A DNA stretch of 64,000 nucleotides, from contig CM065175.1 of assembly GCA_033026295.1 (NCBI GenBank), positions 19,788,837 to 19,852,836 of the forward strand, read 5' to 3'. The translations under genes were made by a program, and so were the position numbers. Shown piece by piece: positions 45,280 through 59,900 of this stretch. The notes beneath the pieces were generated by a model, which worked only from the letters and a program-made list of their open reading frames with translations, made no database searches and was not told the origin of the DNA. Every line of letters begins with the position of its first letter. Positions within the stretch are counted from its first letter, which is position 1. The DNA is from Channa striata. Lineage: Eukaryota; Chordata; Actinopteri; Anabantiformes; Channidae.

Positions 45280-47920
45280 GCAGTGTACACAAACACACAC
45301 AAAACAGTGAAGCCCCAGAGATGACAACCGACACCAGAGCAAAGTCAGAGGGAAGGACCACACACACACACTAACACAAACAGAGCCACAGTGTACGTCA
45401 CCTTTAGCACAGAACAACACAAATCCTCAAGAGAAAAGATTTGTTATTTTCAGTGTAGAACATATATCTAATACTTGGAATTTAAAGTAAATAGTCCAGT
45501 AAAAAACAAACAATTCTAGTATTTTCAATGTCAGCACAAAGTGCAAAAAAAAAGCAAAAACTTTCTCTGAAACTTCCAGAGAAACTTCTCAAACCAGGCC
45601 TGCAGCATAACCCATCCTCATCCTCGTATTCACTACTTTCATGTTGTGCTACTGACCATGCATCGATTTAAAGGGCTGGAGCATGAACGTGAACATAAAA
45701 TATGTCAAGACCCAGGTTCTCAGTTACCACTAAAGCAAACACTGTGATTCCCAACTGACCACGACATCCATCCGAGTGCTTCAACATCTGTACCACGCAC
45801 ACCTTTGAATTGGATACGGATCCAATCTCCAAACCTCCCAAATCAGGAAAGCTACCGTAGAAGGTCCTCGTGACTGGCACGGTCAGTGTGCTGCATTCAA
45901 TGTCCCATTACGATGCGGCATCGGCACAGGAGACGAGCTGCTGGAGACGAGGAAGGGAAGGAGCTCCACGCCTGCTAATGAAGTCACTGCAGTGTCTACA
46001 GTGTCATCAGTCGCACCGTACAGTCACACATGAAAGGGTTACGAAAACCCTTGACGGGCACACTTAGAGAAAATTAAATGATACGCCGGCGGAGAAAACG
46101 CACAGACTTAAGGAAGTGGAGCAATGTTTACTGTAAGATACTACACTCAGAAATAATCTGCAAGCAGAAAATGTTTCCATAAATAATAGATGCATCAGCA
46201 AAGCTACAGTAAACAACCGCTCGACAACATTCCAAAAATCCAATATGCTGCACAAAATCCAAACTTTTAATGTCATTAAAAATCCAGATAGACACACTCA
46301 AAATAATATACATGTTGAAAAACCAACAAACCAGCCTCATATTGTGTATGATCACATTAATTATTAACAACATCAATTTCTGGACTACAAAATTCCAGTT
46401 AAATAATTTATGTGTTGTGAGATATTGCCAGGAGTGGGCAAGATAGACATCTGGGGAATCGAGTTGTTTGACAGGCTAATTTTAATAAGAGGAGAGAGAA
46501 GATGTAGATGTTTGCTTTAAGATGAGCAGAAGAGGAACCAGTTTCTTAGTGACACTCACAGCTGACATTTGATGAAAATATCTCATGCGTTATTCTACTG
46601 TTCTATTCTATTCACTTCCTCTTTATTTTCTTTATTTCCTCTCTCTTTCCTTTCCTACTTCATTTTCTGCTCCCTTCGTCCCCATCCTGCACTCCTGTCT
46701 CTCTCTGTCCCTCAACATTTTGTTCTCTCAGCTCTGAAGCTCTCTCGAGTGAACCAACATTAGTTTTACAAACTGATTCTCATGTTCCAGAGTCTGTAAG
46801 AAGGATGTAGCCCAAAAGAAAATCCCCCCTTCTGTTTCTGCGCCAACACAAACAGCGAGCCAGACGAGCAAGTGTGCAAGAATGTGTGAGTAAACCAAGT
46901 GCTGTGCTTTTTAGGCAGCACTCAGGATTTAAGTGGAGTCCTGTTAAGTGGTGCATGTGAAACACACACACTCACACACATACCACAGTAAATCAAGGGA
47001 GTAGCTTAGGAAGTCCAAGTCTTAACCCGCAGGTTTGACAAATAATTTGGCTTTTAAAAAACACATCTAGACTCAGAATCTTAGAAAAGGAGGTTTGTAA
47101 AGCTGACTGATGCACAATGCAGTTTTTTTAAAATAGATTATCTAAATCATTTTAGGAAAACATCCTAATCTGTTTCATTAGATTATGATACAGTCACAGT
47201 CTCTAGTTCAACCTAAAAATCAATCTATTGACAATGTGTGTTTGGCTTTGGTGTCTGTTCTTATTACTTACTTACTCACACTTATTTTCCTTTGAATGGC
47301 AATAACATGATCTATATCAGATCCTTTAACCTCCCCCTGCTTATCTCGGCTTTAATGTCCTTTTTTGTGTTTAACTGGGGTTTGGTGCATTTCAATGCCT
47401 GCAGATGAACAGCAAACTGACAGGATATCAACCGGATGTCTGCAGCAACATCTTTCCTTCTCCGCCCTCCTCTGCCTCCTTATCTCTCATTTGATGTCAT
47501 TGTCTGTTTTACTCTCAACCCTTTTTCCTTTTTATATGTACAATATGTTTTAGAGCCATAGTGATCAATCAGGCGACTGCGCTGTGTTGTACACACCAGG
47601 CAGCTGGACAGAGAGACACAGGCAATTAGGGAGCATAATTAGAGAGTCCTCTGTCCATGCAAGTGTGTGTGTGTGTTTGTGTATTTAGACACAGACTGCT
47701 GCCCTGTGACTGTGTGTGTGTGTTGTTGAGAGAAAATTAACCAAAGGGGGGGGGCTGGGTGCTACTGAGGGAACGGCGGTTTGAGACTATCTACATGGGG
47801 GTCTCGTTAGCTGGTGCAGGCCAGATAATCGGATTTAGCCAAAGAGAGCTAAAGTGTGTGTGAGGTGGTGCATGACCGGGTAGACAGACAGATGGGAATG
47901 AGACGGTCAGATTGTGGCCA

Positions 47921-47946
47921 ACACACACACACACACACACACACAC
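47921..47946. repeat. (AC)n microsatellite
   Basis: 13 AC units. Confidence 0.9.
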
Positions 47947-48969
47947 GTACATACAGTATATCTATAATGCATGTGATATTTATGAGAGAACTGAACCTCC
48001 CTGAAAAAGCTATTAAATACAGTGTGTGTCAGAAACATAAAGATTCAAGTCTACATTCAAAGCAGCGTGGCAGAGTGGAGGAGAACCCAGAGAGTTGTGC
48101 CAGTCCCACATCTACTGAAAAGTTAATGTGAAACCATCTTTAATACTCTCTCTGTCTATCTCCCTTTACTTTCCTTTGACTTTACTCTCTCCCTGCATAT
48201 ACCTTCCTTTCACTCTCTTTCTCACACACATACACACAAGTGAGTACTCCTCATTATGAAAAAAAAAAAAGATCCTTGCCTTCCTGCCTTCCTTTCCTCC
48301 CTTCCTCCTCCCCCCCGCCCCCGTCCCCCCTCACCTACTGTCACATTCTGGACATCAAACCAGGAGCCCCTTTCTCTCTCTGACTCTCTTCCTTTTATCC
48401 CTCATTCTCAAAGAGCATCTTTGAATACCCAGGGCACAAACTTGCGAGTGTGTGTGTTGTCTGCGCATGTGTGTTTCTGAATGAAAATGAAGAGAATGGG
48501 AGAGATTGCAAAAGAAAGGCGGAAATATAATTAATAAAGAAAGGGAAGAGAAGGGGTAGAGTGAGAAAGAAAGGGTTCAAAAGGCAACGTCTTGCGCAAA
48601 CCCGGCATTACGTAGCCTGCATAAGTGCAACCCAACTAAAGCTTCTGCGTGACGCCACCACAAACCTCTTCACCTGCTGGTGCTCAGCTTTCAAGAGATG
48701 GATGTTCTGTGTTTTGCGGCTTTATCTAAGTCGACCGTATACACCTGCATGGTGGTGTTGGGGATTCAGGAAGAGTCTTAGTTTACAGTCAGCATGCCTG
48801 GAAAAGTATAAAAGACTTGAACCACTGTCAAAAAGAGGGTACGGACGCCTTTATCTGGGAAATGAGTGCAAAGCTAAGAAGGAACGTGTGCAACGAGTGC
48901 AACGTGCCCGTTGGAGGAATATCTGTAAGTGTGTGTGTGTATGTGTGAGTTCCTGTTTATGTGGCTCTC

Positions 48970-48995
48970 TGTGTGTGTGTGTGTGTGTGTGTGTG
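48970..48995. repeat. (TG)n microsatellite
   Basis: About 13 TG units; a short second GT run lies at about 48929-48945. Confidence 0.9.
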
Positions 48996-49781
48996 GTCCA
49001 AAACATCCATTGCCTCTAATAAGATTAGTGTGTTTCACTGTTGGCAAAGCAAACAGAAGACACAGCCTCAATGTCACGAGGACTGAGTCACCTACAGCAC
49101 AAGGTCGTAAAAATAAGTTCCACTCTTTTATTTATCACTTGCCAGTGATTAGCTCCTTTCAAACGGCTGAGAATTATTCGCCAGTCGCCTTCTCTGTTGT
49201 AATAAACACTGCTGACATGTCAAGCTGAATTTATACATGCTAAATATTTGCAGATTTGAAAAGCCTAAAAAATACAGGACTTTCTGCTTTTCTTCGTCAT
49301 ATACTGCATGTCATAAATTAAATAGAGCTACCAGCTAAGTTGCATATATTTATTTTTAGCAAATATAAAAAAAAATCAAACTCAGGGTCATAACATCTAT
49401 GGAGATACTCCATGGATACAACGACAACTGTATTTGCAAGCAATTTTGGTCAGCTTGTCCTCTTATGTGGGAACAGTTTGTTCTTTTCAGCAAATATTGT
49501 TGTTCGGTTTCTTTCTGGCAGACAAACTCAGTCAACCTGAGAGATTTACTAACTGTAAAGTCTACAGAAGGTCCTGTAGTGGCTGTCATTGAACCTACTT
49601 GATGTATATATACTGTTCACTGTCTGCAGCATGAGGTATGTGTGTGGTAGAGGGGACACTGGGTCACGCTGCCACTGTCAGGGTGGGTCCATGTAAGGCA
49701 TGGAGTCCGTCAACGCATGACTGATGAGACCAGAACAGGTGCAGCACAGGATCAGCAGCTGCTGCAGACCCACCCGCACAA

Positions 49782-49817
49782 GCACACACACACACGCACA
49801 CACACACACACACACGC
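49782..49817. repeat. (CA)n microsatellite with CG interruptions
   Basis: About 18 CA-type units interrupted by CACG steps. Confidence 0.9.
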
Positions 49818-51919
49818 ATACCAACAATGAATGCTACATAAAGAGGCCAAAGGAGAGAGTGAGACAGACAGGCACAGTGAGGCACAAAGACCTACACAGA
49901 TGACGGACAGGAAGAAGTTTCCAAACTCCTGACAATACTTTGGGCAACCAGGGAGACAATAAGTAAAAACAGACATTCAGTGAAAAGGTGCAGAAACAGA
50001 TGCTGCATTCATTCTTCCACTGTCTGTCTCCTTGGAAACATGGAATGCTGTGTGTATCCATACTGTACGAGCTGATAAAATGCTACAATAATTGGCAGAG
50101 CCCTGCTACGTACTGACCTTTGACAACGAAACAAAGGTATTTGATGCTAACTAGATTCTCATTGCAATTTACTATCTTCACAGGCAGGGATTATGTCGTA
50201 CGAGCAGGATAACAAGCTGAAAACACAAAAGTAAGAATATACCTATTATATGCAAATAATAGCCACAAATCCCTATTTTAACTTGCAAATTGTCACTTAG
50301 ATACTTTACCCATTTCGCTAGAAGCCTGAAGAAACGTTTAAACCTAAAGCATCAAATGATCTGAACTTGAACAGTACAACTGGTGGATCTGTGCAGAGAC
50401 ATTAATACATTAGCTACAAATACCAATAAAATAGCTGGAACAATACAAATTATGCTCATCAGCGTGTACTGACTCCACACAGAAACTAATTTAGTAATTA
50501 AGTTATTCTTTACAAAATGTTCAAACCATTGTGACTTATCATAACAAAGCAGTTTCATGTTCCTTTGTGTTTGCAACGACATCTTATAATGTTACATGGT
50601 AAGTGGGACTGACTAGTTTTACCTGGTCACACCTGTTTTATTGTTAACTTTGTGACCCAAAGTTGAATTACTTCAGCGCTTCTAATGAACACGTGTTGCC
50701 AATCAGTTAGCTCCCGAAAAACTTTTAATTATTATTTTTTGGACAGTATTTCATGGACGGCAGCGCTCCAACATACCAATTACAGCAATCAGAATATCAT
50801 CTTACGGAGTCCTGTAAATCTGGCATCTATGCGCAGAGACAGTTCTAAAGCCTCTGTAATCACGAGTCCCAGTGAACAGCCAAGGTCTATTGTGCTTCGG
50901 AGATGATATCTAGGCTTCTAATTGGAGCCAGACACAATAAAATCTTCAGCGCTCATATTTCAATGCTTGGTGGAACTGGCTGCATCCGCTGCTTTTAAGG
51001 CCTAAGCGTGTAATGAGGGCTACGTGTGATATCTGCCTGCGTTTGCAAGGTGAGTCTTGATTAACGGTGAGATCCCATCCGCAGATGTCACATTTAAGCC
51101 CTCGCACCACAATTACAGGATATGGAGGGGCCTGTGTGATTTCCTGTCTGGGCTTGTGCCGATAAACCACCTGAGTGGAGGAAAGAGTCACACCTGGGAT
51201 CCTGACACAAACCCTCGGGTTGCAGCTGGTTGTAGAGGTCGTCTGAGAAGAGTTTTACTCTTTATTTATCAGGACCAAACCTACCAGCTGCGGAGATGAC
51301 GCAAAGCGCGGACTGTAAGGGGAAAATCTTATTAGACAAGAATCTTGTAACCTTTTACTGTTGTGTTCTCAGGCCTCAGAAGTTTTTGTATTAGCTCCAT
51401 TTGTCACTTCTGTCAGGCTGCAGTTTTACGGATCTTATATCCACCTTGTTGCATGAAGTCTGATTTCTTTCCTGGACCAATGTGTAAAGCCCGGAAAATG
51501 ATTAGGGCTTTACAAAGCACTAAAAGAGGTTTAACTTCATTTGGATTCATTCGGAGTAAAAAGAGAGAGGACGGACTCGAAAGAAGGGAACGAGGACAGA
51601 AGTGTGGAGGAGGTCTGATTTCCCGGGGACCTGATATTGATGTAATGCTGCAGAGTTACACATAAAGCTATTAACAATTAGACTGGGTATGCGTCAGTCC
51701 TTTCCAGCGGCATAAACACAACAATATAAGCATCTGTGAATCCTACTCAACGCAATAAAAGGCAGAGCCCCAAGTCATTGCAAAGTTCAATGACTCGGCA
51801 AATGATGTCTGCAGTCAAGCTGGATGTGTGTAGTTCAAAAGTTGTGTGTTGCCTTTTACTGGAAGATAGAGGGGTAACATCAGTGTGTGCAGTTAGGACA
51901 GATAAATCACAGGTTTATT

Positions 51920-51958
<39 letters not shown>
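51920..51958. repeat. (GT)n microsatellite
   Basis: About 19 uninterrupted GT units. Confidence 0.95.
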
Positions 51959-51960
<2 letters not shown>

Positions 51961-52700
51961 TGTCATTTTATGGCAGTTCAGGGCTCAATGTAAACAGTGT
52001 GAAGTGGGTTGCAAGGTCAACACCTCACACACGTTTTTGTCTTCCCGGAGATTCCCTCTCACCCGTCCTGTTGTTCTGGCAACGGCTGGAGAAGTCAACT
52101 CCATTCAAACATAAGAGTTTGGAGCTGTGTGATCAATGAGTGTGTTTGTGCGGATGGATGAGGTGGGTGGCGAGAATGAGGTGTGTTTATCCTCCTCGAA
52201 CAGGAGAAGAAAAAGAGGACAAGGATAGATGGTAGGAACAAGAAGTACAAAAAAAAAAAAAAGGACAAATGGAAATGGAGCGCACAAATAGAATATGAAT
52301 TTGTGGAGCTGACATTGCAGTCCTGCATCCCATTCTGCAGCATTTGAAAAACTAAAACAAAGCCGTGATGTTTTTTAAAAGAGATTATAAATGGAGCTAT
52401 GAATACATGAGTCTTATGAGTTTTAGTGCTGTGTAAGTGCTTCTACAAAAGTAGGCTGATATATGGTCTCACTGTAATCCAAAATGTTCTCTGAGTGCCC
52501 TTCCCCATTAGAGTAAGCTGAAGAAAACCAAAGTCATACAGGATATCTGGGCCTTTTATGAAGCTAACATCTTTTAGCTGGCATAATCTGGTGCCATTAT
52601 ATATGAGTCCATTAACAAAGAGTTAGTCTGACAATAGCCAGTGTCTTCTAATAGTGCCTCTATATTAGAGCTCACATTTGGCTCTTAATGCATTGGTGGT

Positions 52701-52720
52701 AAAAAAAAAAAAAAAAAAAA
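52701..52720. repeat. A20 mononucleotide run
   Basis: 20 A bases followed by GGGCGGG; no retroelement body is recognised on the left side. Confidence 0.9.
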
Positions 52721-54568
52721 GGGCGGGTAAGGCCATAGCACTGACTGACATGAAAGACTGGATAAAAATATCAAGTGGAATTTCATTACTTTACAAATCA
52801 AAGGGCACAAAACAGAGAGGGTCTGCAGATTACCGCAGTATGTCTACTCCTGGCTGACTTTCATTTTCAGGAGGATCTCAATTTTGGGGAAAGAACGTGT
52901 GTGTGTGCGTGTGTGTGCTGATCGACTGAGAGAAAACCCAATCAGTGGATGTCACTAAAGGGCCAGAGATGAGAAAAGGTGTTAATATTTAATGTTTTGG
53001 GGCCCCCAAATCTGTGCCTCCATTCCTTCTTCTCTCTCTTCCTTCCGTCCTTCTTGCCGCAGGCCCTCCAATTAACACTGCCTGTCCTCTTCTTCCCCCT
53101 CTCTCCCTGTCTTTCTCGCTGTTCACTCCTTCCTTGAAACATGGCCTCTGGCGAAAAATAAAATTTAGAAACAGGAGAAGAGAGAAGTCGGGGATGGAGG
53201 AGAAGAAATGAGAAGGAGAGTTTGACTGGGATGGTGCTAGGCAGTGTGCTGCAAAGTTTGGATGAGAACTAGTTAGAGAGAACGAGCAGACGCACGTAGG
53301 CTGATGCAAATGTGAGCACGAGCAGAAAGTGTACAGAGAAGCTCCTGTTAATAGAAGAGGTAAAACTGGAGCAATAGAGACGGAGAAAGATGAAGCGAGC
53401 GAAGCAGAGGCTCCCCAATGCGTTTTCAATTCCCCCTCGCCTCAACCTATTTATCAAGGTAAATGACTTGCTTTAATGGGCCAGAATGATATGCAGTGTT
53501 TGGCAGAAGCAATCTGCTTGCATTTGTTGCCACTGATGTAGTTGGTTTCCATAATGGGCTGTCCTAATGAGGTGCACTGAATGGTGAGGGAGGCAGAAAA
53601 CATTATAAATCCCTCTCAGGACCCAATAAGCGAAGGGCCGGCCACAGGAAGATGATGGACGGATGGAAAAAGACTGACAACTGACGTGATGAAACGGAGA
53701 TCCTAAATCTTGCTTTCAGTAACGTTTCTACGTGATTTACTAGATTTTTAAAGGGGGATTAATGTTACAGTGTCTCACACCTAATCATTTTAACATGCAT
53801 TCACAGAATTAATAAACCTGCAAAAATCAGGTTTTTTTTTTAAAAAGTAAAAAATTGAAGCAGAACAGGTCCTGGAGTGTTTGCCTTAGCCTTCTACGTG
53901 TAACATCACGTAACAACAATTTATGAATTTTGCTGCAATCAATGACATTCACACTACATGATTGTGACATTACATCGTTTTTTTAAGCGTCATATTCATT
54001 CATATTTTTACTAAACTTCTATCTAAATGGGGTTGCAGATGTCAAAGGTGGCAGGTTGTGCTCTTCAGCAAGCATTGCTGCATTTCCCTGAGCAGCGCTG
54101 CATGGCTGACTTTAATTTAAAGATCCTCGTGGTCCATCACTTTGCAGGGTGTTTGGGGACTGCACTGACGGGAGAGACAAAGTGTTAAAATTCCGCAGAA
54201 ACATTGTCTGGAGATTGTCCTCTGGATGCACTGTCCTTATACCAAAGACAAAACTCACACGGCTCCGTGTTGTTATAGATTAGTGCCAACAAAGCAGTGG
54301 AGAACAGGTTCACTGCTGTTAAGTCAATGGATATTATTTACCAGAGGACAGACAAGGACTTGGATTATCTCCTAAGAAATAAAAAAATAGCAATGCAGCT
54401 CCTCTAAGACATGGTAGGCGAGATATGGTCGTGAGATTTATTTTTTTCTTACAGCTGTTTGTTACTCTAATTGTTTTATATTTTTGAAATGAAAATGTAT
54501 TGACACCTATGTCTTTTATAGATGGGACAATCTGTCAGAGTGTGGAGGGAGAGGGGGGAAAGAAAGGG

Positions 54569-54597
54569 TGACTCAGAGTATAAATAAGGGGCGGGGG
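54569..54597 (+). promoter_or_regulatory. Candidate core promoter: AP-1 site, TATA box, GC box
   Basis: TGACTCA (54569-54575), TATAAATA (54579-54586) and GGGGCGGGG (54588-54596) are packed within 29 bases. No coding exon follows on the + strand, and the GC box sits downstream of the TATA box instead of upstream. Promoter function is therefore only a suggestion. Confidence 0.3.
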
Positions 54598-55006
54598 GGA
54601 CGTTAAGACCACAGCTAATCTCACTAAAAGGGTTCGGACAAAGTGCTGCGACCGCTGCAGTCTCTCTTCCATTCCCTCCATTTCCACCCTCGAATCATTT
54701 CCTTCTGCAAGTCATTTCCTAGCATGCTGTGCAGATAAATACTCCGTGTAAGGTGCCGGTTTGTGCAAGAGAAAAAAAACGCCGGAGTGTGTCCATTATG
54801 TCCAGTGTTTGTACACGTGTGTGTGTGTGTGTCATTGAGGGCGCCCTGACACAGTGTGTGTTTGACTAAGATTAACAACAAAACTGACCCAGACACCTGT
54901 GTTGTAGAGGGGAAATAACATTTGGGATAAGTTGTAGGGTGAGGAAAAGGTGAAAGCAGGCCAGTGTGTCTCTGTGTGAGTTTCAGGTTTCCACTCTGGA
55001 CTCTAC

Positions 55007-55007
<1 letters not shown>

Positions 55008-55072
<65 letters not shown>
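55008..55072. repeat. Long (CA)n microsatellite
   Basis: About 32 uninterrupted CA units, the longest perfect dinucleotide repeat in the window and likely highly polymorphic. Confidence 0.97.
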
Positions 55073-55074
<2 letters not shown>

Positions 55075-56950
55075 GCGGCTGTATGCTGTATTAGGCTGTC
55101 CTGCCAGTGCATGTGTATTTTAATACTGATGAATGCCATAGGTTCTACTTACAGTACAGTAACCTATTTACAGCATGATTACTGTCACATCCACAAACAG
55201 AGCGAAACACATCCACACCCTCATGTGTCAGCGGCTCAGTTCCTCAAAGTTGCTGCGTTTTCTCTCACCTTTTTCTAGCAGTCATCACCACAATAAACTG
55301 TAGCACCAAGGTGTTTTGTTGTCATGACAAAGAAATTTGTTCCCCGGCAGAAGGGTTAAACACACAGCGCACAAGCTGGAGTAAACGACGAGAAAGGGAA
55401 CAGGAAATAACACTGAGATGCTACAGCACGTTGCTTCCTGACTTTTTTCCCCGTGAAACAAAATCGGAGCTTTTTAATAATGTTTCATGAATATAATTCG
55501 TTTGCTCAGTCGTTTGACAAAAGAAAGTATTAGAGAACAGCAAAATTAGGAGTTTAATGGTATTAAAACAACACAATACGTCATTGGAACCAGGGCACAG
55601 AAAAAACACATTCTAAACAGCTGTTGCTGAGACAAATTATCCCATTTTTACCACATGGTGCAGATGAGATTTAGCTTTTTTTAATTGTTTCAGAGGGGAT
55701 CTTTGCAAACCAGAAAACGTTACCATGGATTCACATTTCCATGCACATTTCACAGTTTTCTACTTTGCCAGACCCTTTGTCTGACGCATTCATTAAAATT
55801 GTGACAGTGTTCCTGCTTATATATTTTCCATTTCAGTTTTCCTCCACATTAACAGAATATTTTGCCTGCATTATCTCTCTGATGCTTCCTCTTTCCATTT
55901 CTTTCTCCTCCTCTCTCTTGTCTCTCACTCTGTCTCTGTAGGAGTGCTGAGTAGCACTCTGCCCATCTCATTTAGAAACAGCCCTCCCTTCACTTCTAAT
56001 GAGCCTTCATTTTGGCAGAAGAGGGAGAGAAGCCAGAGAGAGGAACACCATTTTCACTACTTCAGCTGACAGCAGCTTCCACTTGAAGCCCTCTTCTAAT
56101 ACCCACATGGGACTATACAAGAGGGTTGGAATAGGGAGAAAATGGTGGAACAAATGGATATCTACTCTCACTATTAGCCTCCATTATCTGCAAGCATCAT
56201 TTCATAACTAGCAACTGACAAGGCGTCTGTGTATCCAGCCATGCCTCTGTTGTGTGCTTGAATATGTGCCTCGGCTGAGCAAGGATCCACAAATCTGGCG
56301 CGGACAGCTCAGAAACCAGACAGAATTGGCCTTCTTTGTGCCCGAGCTGAAATACGAGAGCAGTTGCTGAATAAAGGGGGTCTTACAGGGGGCGAGGGCA
56401 CTCCTTAGGGGGCCAGTCAGCCGGGCGTGACAAGACGGTGCCGCTGTAATGAGATAACAGGCCACTGGAGTACGCGTTGATTCGTTCCTCGTTTCTTTCT
56501 TTTCGCTACATCCCTTATCCTCTTGCTGTTTTCTTATCCACCCATTGCTCTGTTTTTTAAAAAGCAGGCCATCATGCTCAGCAGGCTGGAAAAACCCGTG
56601 TGTCAGGGACAGATAGAGGGATAGAGAGGAACGGGTAAGCACTCTGGCAGGGAGATAGGGCGAATCAAAAAGAAAAGGCGACACGAGGGTGGAAATGAAG
56701 GCTTAAAAAGGAGCGTGTCTCTTTGTGTGCGTTCCTGAAAACATATCTGACGGCGAGGTAGCAGGATCTTGGAAATCTTAAATTCAAACATGGCCACGGT
56801 GAAAAAAAACATCACACTTAAGAGATAGAAGGCAGAGCGTAATCAAGACATAGAGAGACTGGGTGTTCGCAGCATGGGTCAGTGCCTCCAGACAGGCAGG
56901 GCAAAGCCCACCTCCACTCCGCCACCATCATAAACCTACCGCTGCACCTG

Positions 56951-56987
56951 CCCCCACTCCCACCCCCACCCCCACCCACACCCCTCC
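56951..56987. repeat. (CCCCCA)n-type C-rich repeat
   Basis: Several CCCCCAC units. The C-runs could form an i-motif, with a G-quadruplex on the other strand. Confidence 0.8.
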
Positions 56988-59900
56988 CTGCACAAACAAT
57001 CTACAGTGTTGACAATAGCAACACAGTGGGAGGTTGAGAGACACAGGACATCCCAGCTAGAAGGTGAACACATCCACTGTGAGTTAGGAATACATGACTT
57101 TTAACCCGGCAAATCACCCTCAACAAAAGCCTCCCAAAGCCACGTGGTTTCGGTGTTTTTTTTTATTGCCAGGACTAATTCATTACCACCCCTGACCTCC
57201 GTGTGTCACCTTAACCACTTCATTCCAACGCATCTTTCCCTCCTCTTCATATTAATCAATGGGTTAAAAAAAAAAGACATGTTGTTTTCCGTCTAGCTCC
57301 TAAATCAGTGTTTTCAAAAGTATTTAGCTAGATTTATAGTTGTGATAGTGGGACAGCCAAAGCTATGATTTCATCTCAGAGACATGAGCTGTCTGCCCGC
57401 CTGGGCTATCAACACTTACTGTCCCAAAACAGCGTATAAGCTAGAGATTTAGAACGGTCTGTCGAGCTCTAAATCTGTACTCATACCTCACACACAGCCG
57501 ACTGAAATACACACTCACAGGGAAACACACACTACCTTTTGATGCCCCACCTCGCACCCCCTGTTCCTTTTCCCCTACTTTCTGTCTTTTTGCCTATTAT
57601 GGCGGATTAACTTATAATGCTTGGATGAACTTCAGTAAGTGGGGGGTACAAAGTCACACATCAGCATACACACACAATCGCTGGCTGGCTGGCTGGCAGA
57701 TACGGTCACAAGCCCCTTGGCACAGACACATGGAGCCTTCTGGAGAGCAGCTAGACACATGAGGACACACACACACACACACACATATTTATGCGCACAC
57801 ATAACAAACACACGTTTACATACAGGAAGACTCCCATGCTGAAACTGAATGAAAGGTGCACAATCCAAACCAAAGCTACTATTAATCCCCCTGATCCCTC
57901 AGAGATAGAATAATTCAGACTTAATTACTATTCTCCTGCATTCCTCTCTTTCTTTCCCTTGATTTCTAAATCCACTAAACTCCCCCATTTCCCCCCACTA
58001 AGGCAAACATTTGAATATACTGACTACTGTAGATCCTTCTTTGTCTCCTCTTCCACATTTCTATTTGTTTTCCCCCACTGCTCCTCGTGTGCTTTGGCAG
58101 AATCCACTACACCATGTCTTGATGGAGTGAAAAGAGAGGTAAATATGGTTATGAGGGCTCTATCCCTCTCCATTTTTCTCACTGACACACACACACACAC
58201 ACTCACACAAACAGGTCTTGGCAGCAGCTGATGGAGTGTCTGGCATTGAGGTTGTGTCTTTCTGGTTGGGGTTTGGAACCACAGCGAGTTTAATTAGAGT
58301 GGAGAGGGACCACATGGCTGGCTGACTGGCTGGTGAAAGACTAGCTGAGAGGCCGGGAGACCCACTAACAACTACGCTGTAAGAGGATGTGTGCAACCAC
58401 TGTATATTTATAGTTATAGACACTAGCTGCATAACAATTTGTTGCAGACAGCCTCCTCAAATACCTTTCATCTCACGCATAAACTCATTATAAAAAGATA
58501 AAATTCCTGTGTTGTAAACGCTTGAAAGCATCCTAGATCATTGCCCACGTCACACCGCATTATCATTTGTGTCTCGGGATATTTTGTTGCATGTGAGCGG
58601 CATATTTTGCAGGGGGGGAAGAAGAAACATGGAAACATGCATTCCTGCAGAGTAGTTTCTATTTTCTGCATCAACACTTCAAGACAGGCCAGCAGATAAG
58701 CTGGAGACAAGAAGATAGCGAAGGGCGGACACTCAGCCATTGGTAGGGCACAGAGATGGAAGAAAGCTGTGGTATGCGCGCACACATGTTTACACACCCA
58801 CAGAGCGGATTTCGAATACCATGCAGCATATGGACAGAGCAAGCGCACCTATAGGTGGCACGGACATCACGTATTGTGCACACACACTTTAACGTAAACC
58901 CACACTTTTAAGGGAGCCAACTCTCTGTGTCTTCCAGCTTTCATCGGTAATCTTCAACATAATGGCACACCTGTCTGCTCCCACTCTCTGTTACCTCCAC
59001 ACACATACAGTGGAAATTTTGGGGGGTGCAAAGAGGGAGCTCACTTAGCATATTTATGAACAGCTGATCCATCATCTCTTTTAATTTTCTCTTTCTTTAT
59101 TCATCCCTCTATCCAACTTCAACCCTCCCTTCTCTTCATCTGTTTCCATTCGGGGGTTTGTCTTTGGCTTTAGGGGGGGCTGCACGTTACCAAGGTAACA
59201 GACATAGAGGTATTGTTATAGCTAGACATGTTATAGTGGTGAAAGTGGGAAGGAAGGGGCACAAGAGGGGTTTCTACCAAGGGCAGGGGCAGGTCAGAGA
59301 TTGTAACAGTGCAGGCCAGGGGGTAAATAACTAAAGCAGTGGGCAGGCGGGGTAGGTAGGTAGGTCACAATATTATTATTGATTGCCTGACATTATGTGG
59401 ACAGCAGGGGAGTTCACGGAGACAGACGAATAAATTGTGGCTTGACATCAAAGTCAAGCTGCTGACACGGAGCCTGCAGGGGACAGAAGCTGCCCAAGGC
59501 TGGATTAGATGATACACACGGGCACGTGTGGACACAGAAATGAACACACACTACGAGCGCACTGTTTATCAGCTACCTGATAAAATTAAGGTTGTTTGGG
59601 GAGAGCTTAAAAACGAAAATGACAGAATGAATTAAGAGGAAATGTCAACCATGCATAATTTCGATTCCAAGCTCTGACTTTCTATGAAGCCACTTCTCAC
59701 AAATTGGACGTTTTTCTGAATAAGACACCAAAAATGTCTTATTCATTTACACATCAAGGCCCACCAGAGATTTTCATAAGGTGCATTATTCTAGTCCTCA
59801 TAACAGTCCAATCTGCTACCCAGAACGTTTTTCATATTCATAACGCTTCATTAAATTATTATTCATAGCTTGGATGATGATGTGATTAGAATAGAAATGG

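Noticed and set aside
48561..49019. 152-codon + strand ORF
   Set aside because: It ends in a GT repeat (CVCVCV). The upstream part matches no known family and has no splice context; probably chance.
52989..53429. 146-codon minus-strand ORF as the missing bcam signal-peptide exon
   Set aside because: Its hydrophobic segment is not followed by a phase-1 GT donor at a sensible place, and the rest is Ser/Pro/Leu low complexity.
54624..55139. 171-codon minus-strand ORF
   Set aside because: A long CVCVCV stretch comes from the (CA)n microsatellite. No coding bias or domain is seen.
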